Below are positions 17,436 to 25,869 of a stretch of DNA of 64,000 nucleotides, piece after piece (positions within the stretch are counted from its first letter, which is position 1; every line of letters begins with the position of its first letter). The notes under the pieces are model-generated. The model made no database searches. It worked only from the letters and a program-made list of their open reading frames with translations, and was not told the DNA's origin. Origin of the DNA: Anaerolineaceae bacterium oral taxon 439 (lineage in GTDB: Bacteria; Chloroflexota; Anaerolineae; Anaerolineales; Anaerolineaceae); contig CP017039.1 in the NCBI GenBank assembly GCA_001717545.1, positions 1,116,001-1,180,000 on the forward strand, read 5' to 3'. The translations under genes were made by a program, and so were the position numbers.

Positions 17436-17466
17436 AAAAACACCTCCGGGTGGGGGAGGTGTTTTT
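17436..17466 (-). terminator. Bidirectional terminator, GH25 gene side
   Basis: A 7-bp stem (17441-17447 with 17455-17461) is flanked by five A on one side and five T on the other. It works in either direction and lies between the tRNA and the stop of the minus-strand lysozyme gene. Confidence 0.8.
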
Positions 17467-17516
17467 CCTGCAATGGTTTTGGTTGACCGATTGGGAATAT
17501 CGGGAACCTGCGAATA

Positions 17517-18260
17517 TCAGTCCTCTTCGAGGAGGGTTTGGGGATCGTCGTTCGCGGCTTCCGAACGGGCGACTTTGGTTTGGACGAGCGGCTTTCTGGC
17601 GATCCCGAGCGAATTTGCGTAGCGGTATAAATTGAACTCATCGCCATTAAAAACGTTCATGTCCAGACCGTTGGATTCGACGCCGAAAGTCCGTCCGTCG
17701 CCGGTTGTTTTGTATTGCCAGAAACGCCAGCGGGGCCATGATCCGATTTTCGGCGTGCGGGATTTCGTGTAGTACCATGCGATCCAGAGTTCTTTGGTGG
17801 AGAGGAACTGGCTGAGCGGGGTGAGCCGCTGGATACCAGACAAGTTCGTATAGAGCATGGGGTAAATTTCCATCTCTTTTTTGAAGGTATTCATGAAGTC
17901 ATAAACATGCCGGACGCAGGTATCGTGATCCGGGAGGGTCGGATAGCCGTTAACACCGGGACTTTCAAAATCGAAGACAGGGCGGAGTTCGCCCATATCG
18001 CCTTTGAGCAGGCTGGCAAAATAACGAGCCTGTTCTTTCGCCGATTTGGAACCGTCGCGCATGTCGAAGAAATGATACGCGCCGCGGAGGATGCCCGATT
18101 CGCGGGCGTTCGCCCAGTTCTGTTGGAATTTTTTATCGTGCCAGACGTTCTGGCTGGCTTTGATAAACGTGAACGACGCGCCGGCTTTTTTCATTTTGCG
18201 GAAATCGACGTTTCCTTGCCAAAAACTTACGTCTGTACCAAATGCGCGCCGCAATGCCAT
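17517..18260 (-). CDS. GH25 family lysozyme (muramidase)
   Basis: The 247-residue protein is a single GH25 domain followed by a short tail. The catalytic elements are in place: GTDVSFWQG (Asp10), the DxE pair in VFDFES (Asp97, Glu99), AYHFFDM, MLYTNLSG, LWIAWY and WRFWQY. It cleaves the N-acetylmuramic acid-N-acetylglucosamine bond of peptidoglycan. No signal peptide or cell-wall-binding domain is visible, which is more like a phage endolysin than a typical autolysin, but no other phage genes are nearby. AAAGGA lies eight bases before the ATG. It lies downstream of recA, separated by the recA terminator. Confidence 0.9.
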   Translation of the reverse strand: MALRRAFGTDVSFWQGNVDFRKMKKAGASFTFIKASQNVWHDKKFQQNWANARESGILRGAYHFFDMRDGSKSAKEQARYFASLLKGDMGELRPVFDFESPGVNGYPTLPDHDTCVRHVYDFMNTFKKEMEIYPMLYTNLSGIQRLTPLSQFLSTKELWIAWYYTKSRTPKIGSWPRWRFWQYKTTGDGRTFGVESNGLDMNVFNGDEFNLYRYANSLGIARKPLVQTKVARSEAANDDPQTLLEED

Positions 18261-18337
18261 CTCGCCAATCCTTTCTGTGCCGGTCTTTTTTTTCTTCTCT
18301 GTTTATTTTTGCAATTTTTATGCCATTCACTGCATGG

Positions 18338-18371
18338 CGAAAAAATAAAGAATCATGATTGATTCTTTATT
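18338..18371 (-). terminator. Intrinsic terminator of recA
   Basis: Read on the minus strand, a perfect 12-bp stem (18360-18371 with 18344-18355, four-base loop) is followed by a run of T. It lies 45 bp beyond the recA stop and separates recA from the GH25 gene. Confidence 0.8.
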
Positions 18372-18415
18372 ATACACGAACTTTCATTTTTCGTATAGGC
18401 CAACTTACACAGATT

Positions 18416-19513
18416 CTATATTTCGTCGCTTTCTTCGACGGGTCCGTCTTCATCCGAAAAACTCATGAACGGGATCTCGCCGCATTTCGCGAGGTTCCGG
18501 ATCTCGGTTTCGATCTCGGCGCAGAGCTCCGGGTTCGCTTTCAGGAATTCCTTCGCGTTTTCGCGCCCCTGGCCTAAGCGGAGATCGTTATAGGAGTAGA
18601 ACGCGCCGCGCTTCGTGATAATTTCCAATTTGGTTCCGAGGTCGATAATGTCGCCGGTTTTAGAAATTCCTTCATTGTACATGATATCAAATTCAGCGGA
18701 GGCGAACGGCGGGGCGACTTTATTCTTGATGACGCGGACGCGGACGCGCGACCCGATCATGTCGGTTCCGTTTTTGATGACGTTGACGCGGCGGATATCG
18801 AGACGGACGGAGGCATAGAATTTCATCGCCAGTCCGCCGGGGGTCGTTTCCGGGTTCCCGAAGACGACGCCGATTTTCTGCCGGAGCTGGTTCGTGAAGA
18901 TTACCGACGTTTTGGTCTGGTTGATTGCGCCTGAGAGCTTGCGAAGCGCCTGCGACATGAGCCGCGCCTGAACCCCCATTGAAGAATCGCCCATATTGCC
19001 TTCGATTTCGGATCGCGGGACGAGCGCGGCGATCGAGTCGACGATCAGGACGTCGACGGCGCCGGAGCGGACGAGCGTTTCGGTAATTTCAAGGGCCTGT
19101 TCGCCGGTATCCGGCTGTGAGACGTAGAGATCGTTGATATTGACGCCGATTTTCTGCGCGTAGATGGGGTCGAGCGCATGTTCCATGTCGACGAAAGCCG
19201 CGGTTCCGCCCTGGCGCTGCGCTTCGGCGACGATATGCAGGCAGAGAGTCGTCTTTCCGGAGGATTCGGGCCCGAAAATTTCGGTCATGCGCGCGCGTGG
19301 GATGCCGCCGACGCCGAGGGCCAGATCGAGCGAAAGCGATCCGGTTGGAATCGCCTCGATCTGCATGTGTTTCGCTTCGCCGAGGCGCATGATCGCGCCT
19401 TCGCCGTACCGTTTGGATATGTCCGTGAGCGCTTTGTCGAGGAGGGTGCGCTTTGCCTCGCTGTCCATGTTTTGCGTGTTGTTGATTGTTTTTTCTGACG
19501 TCTTTTTTGCCAT
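18416..19513 (-). CDS. recA: Recombinase RecA
   Basis: The 365-residue RecA has the Walker A motif GPESSGKTT (residues 81-89), the catalytic/Walker B region [14 protein letters not shown], the L2 region with [20 protein letters not shown], and an acidic C-terminal tail ([12 protein letters not shown]). It catalyses ATP-dependent strand exchange and promotes LexA self-cleavage. The N-terminal ~20 residues before the core are a Ser/Thr/Asn-rich extension. It is monocistronic, with a good promoter and its own terminator. Confidence 0.98.
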   Translation of the reverse strand: MAKKTSEKTINNTQNMDSEAKRTLLDKALTDISKRYGEGAIMRLGEAKHMQIEAIPTGSLSLDLALGVGGIPRARMTEIFGPESSGKTTLCLHIVAEAQRQGGTAAFVDMEHALDPIYAQKIGVNINDLYVSQPDTGEQALEITETLVRSGAVDVLIVDSIAALVPRSEIEGNMGDSSMGVQARLMSQALRKLSGAINQTKTSVIFTNQLRQKIGVVFGNPETTPGGLAMKFYASVRLDIRRVNVIKNGTDMIGSRVRVRVIKNKVAPPFASAEFDIMYNEGISKTGDIIDLGTKLEIITKRGAFYSYNDLRLGQGRENAKEFLKANPELCAEIETEIRNLAKCGEIPFMSFSDEDGPVEESDEI

Positions 19514-19570
19514 TCGTTCGTTCTCCCGGGCGCGCGATTATTCTTCGATGAGCCAATCCGACTTCGCTGT

Positions 19571-19599
19571 ATTGTAGCACGGATGTTCGGACTTTGCAA
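19571..19599 (-). promoter_or_regulatory. recA promoter
   Basis: On the minus strand TTGCAA (19599-19594) and TACAAT (19576-19571) are separated by exactly 17 bp, giving a leader of about 50 nt. The spacer contains CGAACATCCG, which resembles one half of a Gram-positive SOS box, but the second half is missing. LexA control is therefore possible but unproven. Confidence 0.8.
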
Positions 19600-19697
19600 T
19601 GGGGGCGCCGTTTTTATGGGACAATGATAACAAGAAAATCAGCTTCTTACGAGGGATCGCCGGATACCTGATTTTCCCGTTTCTGTTTTTCTGAAGC

Positions 19698-20702
19698 CTA
19701 TGCGGTTGGCTTTTTTCTCATGCCCAGAAAGGCTTCAGGGAGCATCTGCACCCCGATCGCTAATAGTAAGATTCCGCCTTTAATCGTGTCGTTGATCAGT
19801 GGATTCAATCCGAGCGCGGTAATAATTTTATCGATGATGGTGAAGGACATTGCGCCGAAGAGTACGCCGGAGAGCCGTCCTTTTCCGCCTGACATGCTGA
19901 TTTCACCGATAACTACGCCGGCGATTGCGTATAGTTCATAGTTTTTTCCGGAGGTCGCCGGATCGACCGACCCAACGTTCGCGACGTAGAGGAACGTAGC
20001 GAACCCGATCAGGATTCCTCCGATCGCATAAACGACAATTCTTGTTTGCCAGACGTTGATCCCGGACAGGTGCGCAGCTTTTTCGTTGGATCCGATCGCG
20101 TAGACTCGCTTTCCGAATTTTGTATTTGTCGTAACGTAAGTCATCAGGATTACGACGATCAGGAAGATGATAACCATGTATGGGATCCGGATCGCAGGCA
20201 TGGAGGCGTTCCCGATTTTCCACAAGGTTTGCCATTGACTCAGCTTTGCGTTGAGCTGATATATCGTCCACTTATTGGAATTCATGATGGTCTGTGCAAT
20301 TGATCGGAACATCAGCATTGTCGCAAGCGTGACAATAAACGCCGGCATTTTAAGCCGTCCGATCAGAAAACCGTTGAAGAGGCCCAGCAGTCCTCCAAAA
20401 GCGACGCCGAACAGCAAAGACAGGAAAATACTGTTTGTGTTGTTAAAAACCATGACGATGGATCCGCCGATGAAGGCTAACTGCGATCCGACCGATAGGT
20501 CGATATCTCCGGTCAGGATGATCAGCCCCATCGCGAGCGCAATGATTCCGATAACTGTACTGTGACGCGGAATGTTCATCAGGCTGACCCAGGTGGTGGC
20601 GGAGCCGTTGATCCCTAAAAGGACGATCAGAATGACAAAAAAGATCAAAACGTAATTGTATTTATTCCAAATCCTGCTGAAGTATGTGCTTTTTGCTTTC
20701 AT
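19698..20702 (-). CDS. Sugar ABC transporter permease (RbsC/XylH family)
   Basis: The 334-residue polytopic protein has about ten TM helices and the family signature region GLLGLFNGFLIGRLKMPAFI followed by TLATMLMFRS. It is the single permease of a CUT2-type importer (ribose/xylose/galactose-like class). It starts four bases after the ATPase gene and is the last gene of a five-gene operon. A loose inverted repeat (19634-19642 with 19668-19676) after the stop may end the transcript. The substrate cannot be told from the permease. Confidence 0.92.
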   Translation of the reverse strand: MKAKSTYFSRIWNKYNYVLIFFVILIVLLGINGSATTWVSLMNIPRHSTVIGIIALAMGLIILTGDIDLSVGSQLAFIGGSIVMVFNNTNSIFLSLLFGVAFGGLLGLFNGFLIGRLKMPAFIVTLATMLMFRSIAQTIMNSNKWTIYQLNAKLSQWQTLWKIGNASMPAIRIPYMVIIFLIVVILMTYVTTNTKFGKRVYAIGSNEKAAHLSGINVWQTRIVVYAIGGILIGFATFLYVANVGSVDPATSGKNYELYAIAGVVIGEISMSGGKGRLSGVLFGAMSFTIIDKIITALGLNPLINDTIKGGILLLAIGVQMLPEAFLGMRKKPTA

Positions 20703-20706
20703 CCTT

Positions 20707-22209
20707 CTACCTTCTCATGTGCAAGGCTTGCGTTGCTTGCGTAGCGTGGAGCATGACGTTTTGTTCCGTGATTTCGGAGCGATTGAGGATCGTCTGGATT
20801 GTTCCATGATAAAAAACGATGCATCGATCGGCGACTTTCTGAATTTCCGGGATTTCCAGCGAATTTACGATAATCGTCTTACCGCTTCTGGACAATTCAA
20901 GGATCAATTTATAAATTTCCGCTTTTGCGCCGACGTCGATTCCCTGCGTTGGATTATCGAGCAGTAATATTTCCGCATTGGTATTCAGCCATCGTGCAAG
21001 AATGACTTTTTGTTGGTTGCCGCCGCTCAGGCTGGTGATAAGCTCTGTGCAGCGGTTCGCTTTGATATTGAGCATGCGCTGATAAGCTTCAAATTTAGCG
21101 GTTTCATTTTTCTCGGAGATGATCTGATTTCGGTTATTTAACGTGTGCTCGGCGAGATAGGTATTCTCGAGCAGGTTCATATCGGGGATCACCGAGTTTT
21201 CTTTCCGGTTCGCGGGCAGCATTCCGATGCGGTGACGCATTGCGTGATGGATCGAGCTGCTGTTTATTTCTTCTCCGAAAATGCGGAGCCTTCCGCCCGC
21301 TGCGGGCTTGACGCCGAAGATCGTTTGGAGAATATCGCTGGCGCCCGATCCCTGGAGTCCGGTAAAGCCTATGACTTCGCCTCGTCTGACGCTCAGGCTG
21401 ATGTCGTGGAAGCCGCTGCCCGAGTAGTTTTCCAGCTCGAGGATGGGTTCTCCTAAACTCCTTTCCTTGTAAATTTCGTTGCTGGAATAACTTTCCCCGA
21501 CCATGAGCCGTGTAATTTCTTCCGGATTGGTATCGGCGAGTTTTCCGCTTTTAATGAAAAAAGAATTGCGAAGAACGGTATAACTTTGAGCAATTCGGAA
21601 AACCTCGGGCATCTTATGTGAGATAAAAATAAAGGTTTTTCCTTTTTTTCTTAGGTGTTCGATAATTTCAAAAAGGTGGTCGATCTCATCGTTGTTGAGC
21701 GCGGTTGTCGGCTCGTCGAGGATCAGCAGCTTCGCATCGGCGAAAAGCGACTTGGCGATTTCGAGGAGTTGTTTCTCGCTCGTGTCAAGGTCCGAAACGA
21801 GCGCGGAAGGATCGATATTGACGCCTAAGCTGCTGAAAAGCCCTTCGGTTTTTCTGATCATTTCTTTTTTTCGGATTGAACCGAGGAAATTAACCAGCTC
21901 TTTATTCAAGAACAGGTTTTCATAGACCGTCAGGTTATTGATAACGTTTAATTCCTGATGGACAAAGGCGATTCCAGCTTTTTCGGCAGATTTGATCGAT
22001 TGGTGATGAAGTTCCTGACCGTCGAACTCAATCGTCCCTCCGTCGCGGACGTAAACGCCTCCCAGTATATTCATCAGGGTTGATTTTCCAGCGCCGTTTT
22101 CTCCCAGGAGCGCATGGACTTCGCCCTTTTCAACGTTCAATTCAACGTTACTCAGTACCGTTACGCCGAAGAACGATTTTGATATGTTGCTCATCTTGAG
22201 AAGAGACAT
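20707..22209 (-). CDS. Sugar ABC transporter ATP-binding protein (RbsA/MglA family)
   Basis: The 500-residue protein has two fused nucleotide-binding domains. The first has Walker A GENGAGKST (about 36-44), a degenerate signature and LLILDEPTTALNN. The second has a deviating Walker A (GLQGSGASD) and SLSGGNQQKVILARWL with LLLDNPTQGIDVGAK. This asymmetric double-NBD layout is diagnostic for CUT2 sugar importers. I start it at the ATG at 22209 (MSLLKMSNISKSFFG), because the upstream open extension overlaps an intercistronic hairpin and does not look like the family. Confidence 0.93.
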   Translation of the reverse strand: MSLLKMSNISKSFFGVTVLSNVELNVEKGEVHALLGENGAGKSTLMNILGGVYVRDGGTIEFDGQELHHQSIKSAEKAGIAFVHQELNVINNLTVYENLFLNKELVNFLGSIRKKEMIRKTEGLFSSLGVNIDPSALVSDLDTSEKQLLEIAKSLFADAKLLILDEPTTALNNDEIDHLFEIIEHLRKKGKTFIFISHKMPEVFRIAQSYTVLRNSFFIKSGKLADTNPEEITRLMVGESYSSNEIYKERSLGEPILELENYSGSGFHDISLSVRRGEVIGFTGLQGSGASDILQTIFGVKPAAGGRLRIFGEEINSSSIHHAMRHRIGMLPANRKENSVIPDMNLLENTYLAEHTLNNRNQIISEKNETAKFEAYQRMLNIKANRCTELITSLSGGNQQKVILARWLNTNAEILLLDNPTQGIDVGAKAEIYKLILELSRSGKTIIVNSLEIPEIQKVADRCIVFYHGTIQTILNRSEITEQNVMLHATQATQALHMRR

Positions 22210-22235
22210 GCCTGACCCGGTCCTTTGCGTTTGTA

Positions 22236-22274
22236 AGAATCTCGCAGCAGGCTGCATCTATGCTGCGAGATTCT
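22236..22274 (-). promoter_or_regulatory. Intercistronic hairpin after the binding-protein gene
   Basis: A perfect 14-bp inverted repeat (22236-22249 with 22261-22274, 11-nt loop) lies between the binding-protein stop and the ATPase start, with no T-run. Such hairpins typically stabilise the upstream mRNA, so the binding protein can be made in excess of the membrane components. Confidence 0.75.
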
Positions 22275-22309
22275 GTTGAAGGCAGGTTATTCGTTACGGA
22301 AGTTTGAAA

Positions 22310-23338
22310 TCAGAAGCCCTGGAATTCGTTGACATTCGAAGCGTCGACGACATGGACCGGGATGACATGTTCGGATTCGAAAGTTGTCCCGTTTAAGGCA
22401 TCGACCATGTCCTGGATCGCGGTTTTTATCATCGCCGGATCGTAGGTGACCGTGAAGAGATCGAAATTCGAAACGATCCCGGGGAACGCTGGATTATCGT
22501 GTTCTCCTTTGAGAACGAGATACATTTCATTTAGCCCTGAGGATGAGGCAAAGCTGATAATAGCGTCGTAAAAAGCTTCCTTTTTCGCTTCCTCGATTTC
22601 AGTTCCGCTCAACGCTTCGAGAATCCCCATCCCAAGTTCGTCGTCATGCGTGAAGATAAACTTATATTTGGCTAATTCTTCGGTTGTTTTACTGTTGATC
22701 CAGTCAATAAAGATCTGTTTGCCAGTGGATCGGCTCCATCCGGTCGAGTCGGAGAATTCGATTGTCGCGATTTGTTCTTCGGTCCAGCCAGCCTCTTTTA
22801 ATCCTGCGATAAATCCATCGTTCCGCATGCCGGGGACGGATGAGGTATCGCCGATCATGACGTAAATTTGATCCTCGGGTTTTAACCCTTTTTCGACAAA
22901 ACGTTTGGCGGACTCGTTCCCGATTCCAAAGTTGTCCCCTTTTACGTTTGTAACAACTTTAGACTGAACGATGTCCGAATCGATGATCCGGTCGAACATG
23001 ATAAACGGAATATCCTGCATGGCGACATTGACAAGCGATGATTCCATTGTATTGTCGTATGGAAGAATAACGATACCGTCGGGAACCGAACGCGCGGCGA
23101 GCAGGTCGTCGATTTGTTCCTGCTGGTTTTTAGGGTCGGTTGAAGCCAGGACGGTGACATTGTAACCCTCCGCGTTGAGTTCTTCCGCTTTTTCGTTCGC
23201 ATAATTTAGGACGGCGCCGGTCCAGCCATGATCGGCGCTGGGAACCAATACAACAATAGATTCGCCTTTCGCGAAAACCGAGCCGAACGCGCTGAGGATC
23301 AGCGCAAAAATGACAAGAATCAGGGACAGCTTTTTCAT
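22310..23338 (-). CDS. Sugar ABC transporter substrate-binding protein
   Basis: The 342-residue type-I periplasmic-binding-fold protein has a Sec signal peptide (to VFAKGES) but no lipobox cysteine, which is unusual for a monoderm. The ribose/galactose-type features are present: VLVPSADHGWTGAVLNYA near the N-terminus, ASTDPKNQQEQIDDLL, PFIMFDRIIDSD in the hinge region and a C-terminal TTFESEHVIPVHVVDASN. It delivers a sugar or polyol to the adjacent RbsA/RbsC-type importer. The ligand is not predictable by eye; the two enzymes upstream suggest a substrate that is oxidised and isomerised after uptake. Confidence 0.9.
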   Translation of the reverse strand: MKKLSLILVIFALILSAFGSVFAKGESIVVLVPSADHGWTGAVLNYANEKAEELNAEGYNVTVLASTDPKNQQEQIDDLLAARSVPDGIVILPYDNTMESSLVNVAMQDIPFIMFDRIIDSDIVQSKVVTNVKGDNFGIGNESAKRFVEKGLKPEDQIYVMIGDTSSVPGMRNDGFIAGLKEAGWTEEQIATIEFSDSTGWSRSTGKQIFIDWINSKTTEELAKYKFIFTHDDELGMGILEALSGTEIEEAKKEAFYDAIISFASSSGLNEMYLVLKGEHDNPAFPGIVSNFDLFTVTYDPAMIKTAIQDMVDALNGTTFESEHVIPVHVVDASNVNEFQGF

Positions 23339-23349
23339 TTTTTCTCCTT

Positions 23350-24504
23350 TTATAGTTCAATCCATTTTGAATCGCAGGCTGCGCTCTCGATAACGGCATG
23401 GATAAATTTCACGCCGTTCAGGCCGTCCTCAGCCTTTTGAAAATCGAGTTCCGTCCCGGTCGGTTTTTCCCCGCGTTTCAGGCTGAGAACCGTGCTGATA
23501 ATATTTCGATAATTATTGGCGAAGGCGATATAATAGCCTTCCGGATGGCCGGCGGGAATACGTCCGGTCGCCGCCGCTTTTTCGCCGATATAGCCGCTGC
23601 TTCGCGAGAGGATTCTCGAGGCTTCGTTCCGAGGCGTAAATTTCAGCAAATCGGGCGTTTCTTCTTCCCATTCAAGGCTGCCTTCGGTTCCGAAAATCCG
23701 GACGGCTAATCCGTTCTTATGTCCTGACGCTACCTGGGAGCACCAGTACCCGCCGTTGGTCCCGTTTTCATATTCGACCAGAATATTCGCGTTCAGGTCT
23801 GATTCTTTCCCGAAGCGATTCAGGGTTGCGAGCAGCCGTTTGATTTTGAGTCCTGTCAGGTAATGGATCATGTTTTCCATATGCGAACCGATATCGCCGG
23901 TGCAGTTGGAAATTCCGGCGATTGCCGGGTTCATTCGCCACGTCGAGAACTTATTCCCGCCGGCTTTACCTTTTTCCGCGACCTCGTCCAGGAGCCAGTC
24001 CTGCGCGTATTCGGCGTTGACGTTCAGGATTTCGCCGATTTTCCCGTTCGCGATCATCTCGCGCGCCACTTTAACCATGGTGTAACCCGTGTAGGTATAG
24101 GTGACGCCGAAAATCAGGTTCTTTTCTTTCGCCGTTTTAACCAGGTCTTCCGCTTCTTCAACCGTGAAACAGAGCGGCTTTTCACAGACGACGTGGAACC
24201 CCGCGTCAAGAAAGGCTTTTGAGATAGCGTAATGCGTATAGTTGGGTGTTGTAACGATGACGAAGTCGATTTTATCGCTGCGCGCTGCCTCTTCTTTGGC
24301 CATCGTTTCGAAATCCGGATAGACGCGGTTCGGGTCGAGCCGCCAGGTTTCGCCAGTTTCGCGATTTGCTTCCGGATTTGTCGAAAAGCATCCGGCGGCC
24401 AGCACAGCGCGCCCATCCAGGCTGATCGCTTTGCGATGAACGTCGCCGATAAAGGCGCGGTTATGCCCTCCGACCATGCCGTACGTTAATCTTTCGTTCT
24501 TCAT
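23350..24504 (-). CDS. Gfo/Idh/MocA family oxidoreductase
   Basis: The 384-residue protein has an N-terminal NAD(P)-binding Rossmann part (GMVGGHNRAFIGDVHRKAIS, VIVTTPNYTHYAISKAFLDA) with the family motif CEKPL (about residue 109). It ends in the C-terminal alpha/beta substrate domain. Such enzymes oxidise or reduce sugars, inositols or their keto derivatives. It lies between the epimerase (15 bp upstream) and the binding protein (11 bp downstream), so it belongs to the catabolic arm of the sugar operon. The substrate is unknown. Confidence 0.92.
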   Translation of the reverse strand: MKNERLTYGMVGGHNRAFIGDVHRKAISLDGRAVLAAGCFSTNPEANRETGETWRLDPNRVYPDFETMAKEEAARSDKIDFVIVTTPNYTHYAISKAFLDAGFHVVCEKPLCFTVEEAEDLVKTAKEKNLIFGVTYTYTGYTMVKVAREMIANGKIGEILNVNAEYAQDWLLDEVAEKGKAGGNKFSTWRMNPAIAGISNCTGDIGSHMENMIHYLTGLKIKRLLATLNRFGKESDLNANILVEYENGTNGGYWCSQVASGHKNGLAVRIFGTEGSLEWEEETPDLLKFTPRNEASRILSRSSGYIGEKAAATGRIPAGHPEGYYIAFANNYRNIISTVLSLKRGEKPTGTELDFQKAEDGLNGVKFIHAVIESAACDSKWIEL

Positions 24505-24519
24505 CCTTTTCCCTCCGGC

Positions 24520-25512
24520 CTAATTCGCGATCGCGTCGTCAAATTTGACGGCTGATTTACTGAAATTGAGCTTTTTGACGAATGCCGCCGCTTCGGCGGC
24601 GCCGAAGATCCGGTCCATTCCGCTGTCTTCCCATTCAACGGAGAGCGGTCCGTCATAGCCGAATTCGTTCAAAACGCGGATAATTTCTTCAAAGTTGACG
24701 TTCCCATGTCCAAGCGAGCGGAAGTTCCAGCCGCGGCGGGAATCGCCGAAGTCGATATGCGAGCCGAGGAGCCCGGACCTGCCGTCGAGCGTTACGGCGA
24801 CGTCTTTCATATGCACATGATAGACGCGGTCGATAAAATCGCGCAGGAACAGATGCGGCTGGATTCCCTGCCAGAGTAAATGACTTGGATCAAAATTCAG
24901 CCCGAATTCAGGGTAATCCCTGAACTTGTCTAAGAGCTTTTGCGTCGAATAATAGTCGAACGCGATTTCGCCGGGATGAACTTCAAGGGCAAATTTAACG
25001 TCATATTTTCGAAATTCTTCCAGAATTGGGACCCATAACCTGACGATCTCGTCAAAACCGGCTTCGATCATGGCTTCGGTCGTTTGAGGGAACGAGTAAA
25101 AGAATTTCCAGATCGGCGAGCCGGTAAACCCTGTAATAATATGAACGCCTAATTTACTGGCGATTTCAGCGGCTTTTTTCATGGATTCGATCCCCCATTC
25201 GCGGATCGCTTCGGGTTTCCCAGCGAGCGACTGGGGCGCGAAGTTATCCAGCCGGGGATCGGGGGCGTCGCCGACGCATTGTCCGATAATATGCGTCGCG
25301 AGCGCTTTGCATTTCAGGTTGTTTTTTTTCAGCGTGTCGCGGATAAATTGAATGTAGTTCTGATCTGCGCAGGCTTTTTCGATATCGAAGCTGTTGCCCC
25401 AGGTCGCGATTTCGATTCCGTCGTAGCCCATCGACGCCGCGGTTTTGCAGAGTTCTTCGAACGATAAATCGGCCCATTGGGCTGTACAAAGCGTAACAAT
25501 TCTTTCTCCCAT
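24520..25512 (-). CDS. Sugar phosphate isomerase/epimerase (AP-endonuclease-2 TIM barrel)
   Basis: The 330-residue TIM-barrel protein is of the xylose-isomerase-like/AP endonuclease 2 family. Metal-binding positions are visible: Glu in ALEVHPGE, the Asp and His in LNFDPSHLLWQG, His in VYHVHMKDVA and Glu in LSVEWEDSGMDR. It probably isomerises or epimerises a (keto) sugar produced by the neighbouring Gfo/Idh enzyme. It is the first gene of the operon, with AAGGAG in front of the ATG, and has a LacI-type operator about 150 bp upstream. Confidence 0.9.
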   Translation of the reverse strand: MGERIVTLCTAQWADLSFEELCKTAASMGYDGIEIATWGNSFDIEKACADQNYIQFIRDTLKKNNLKCKALATHIIGQCVGDAPDPRLDNFAPQSLAGKPEAIREWGIESMKKAAEIASKLGVHIITGFTGSPIWKFFYSFPQTTEAMIEAGFDEIVRLWVPILEEFRKYDVKFALEVHPGEIAFDYYSTQKLLDKFRDYPEFGLNFDPSHLLWQGIQPHLFLRDFIDRVYHVHMKDVAVTLDGRSGLLGSHIDFGDSRRGWNFRSLGHGNVNFEEIIRVLNEFGYDGPLSVEWEDSGMDRIFGAAEAAAFVKKLNFSKSAVKFDDAIAN

Positions 25513-25666
25513 AAAATAACTCCTTTTTTATTTTCGGGTGATTGTTGATGATATATGAATTACTATTTGAGAATAGCGTATCTGGATCGTCTTACGTTGG
25601 CAGAGTGCCTCCTTTGACCAATGCTTATTAAAATTTTGGATAATGAAAATTCTTCTTTCGCTGGAT

Positions 25667-25678
25667 GAAAACGTTTTC
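25667..25678. promoter_or_regulatory. LacI-family operator-like palindrome
   Basis: A perfect 12-bp palindrome, GAAAACGTTTTC with a central CG, fits LacI/GalR-family operators and resembles cre sites. It lies upstream of the sugar operon on the minus strand; no LacI-type gene is in the window. The remaining 25513-25869 is AT-rich with no gene and no clear promoter. Confidence 0.65.
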
Positions 25679-25869
25679 TATTCTTCTTGTATTACCGGGC
25701 TCCTTTTATTTTTTCCTCACCTTCTTCCTTAAGTAATATTTAAATATGAAGCCTGTTCCTTTTCCGTTTCAATTTTACCATGGGAATTTCAGACCAGACC
25801 TGAGGGTCGGTCGTAATTTCCGTCAGGCCCGATCGAGATACATGCTGCGGATTAGAGGGATTCGGAAGT

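Noticed and set aside
19571-19599. Complete SOS (LexA) box in the recA promoter
   Set aside because: Only one half-site resembling CGAAC is present; the second inverted half is missing, so it is not reported as an operator.
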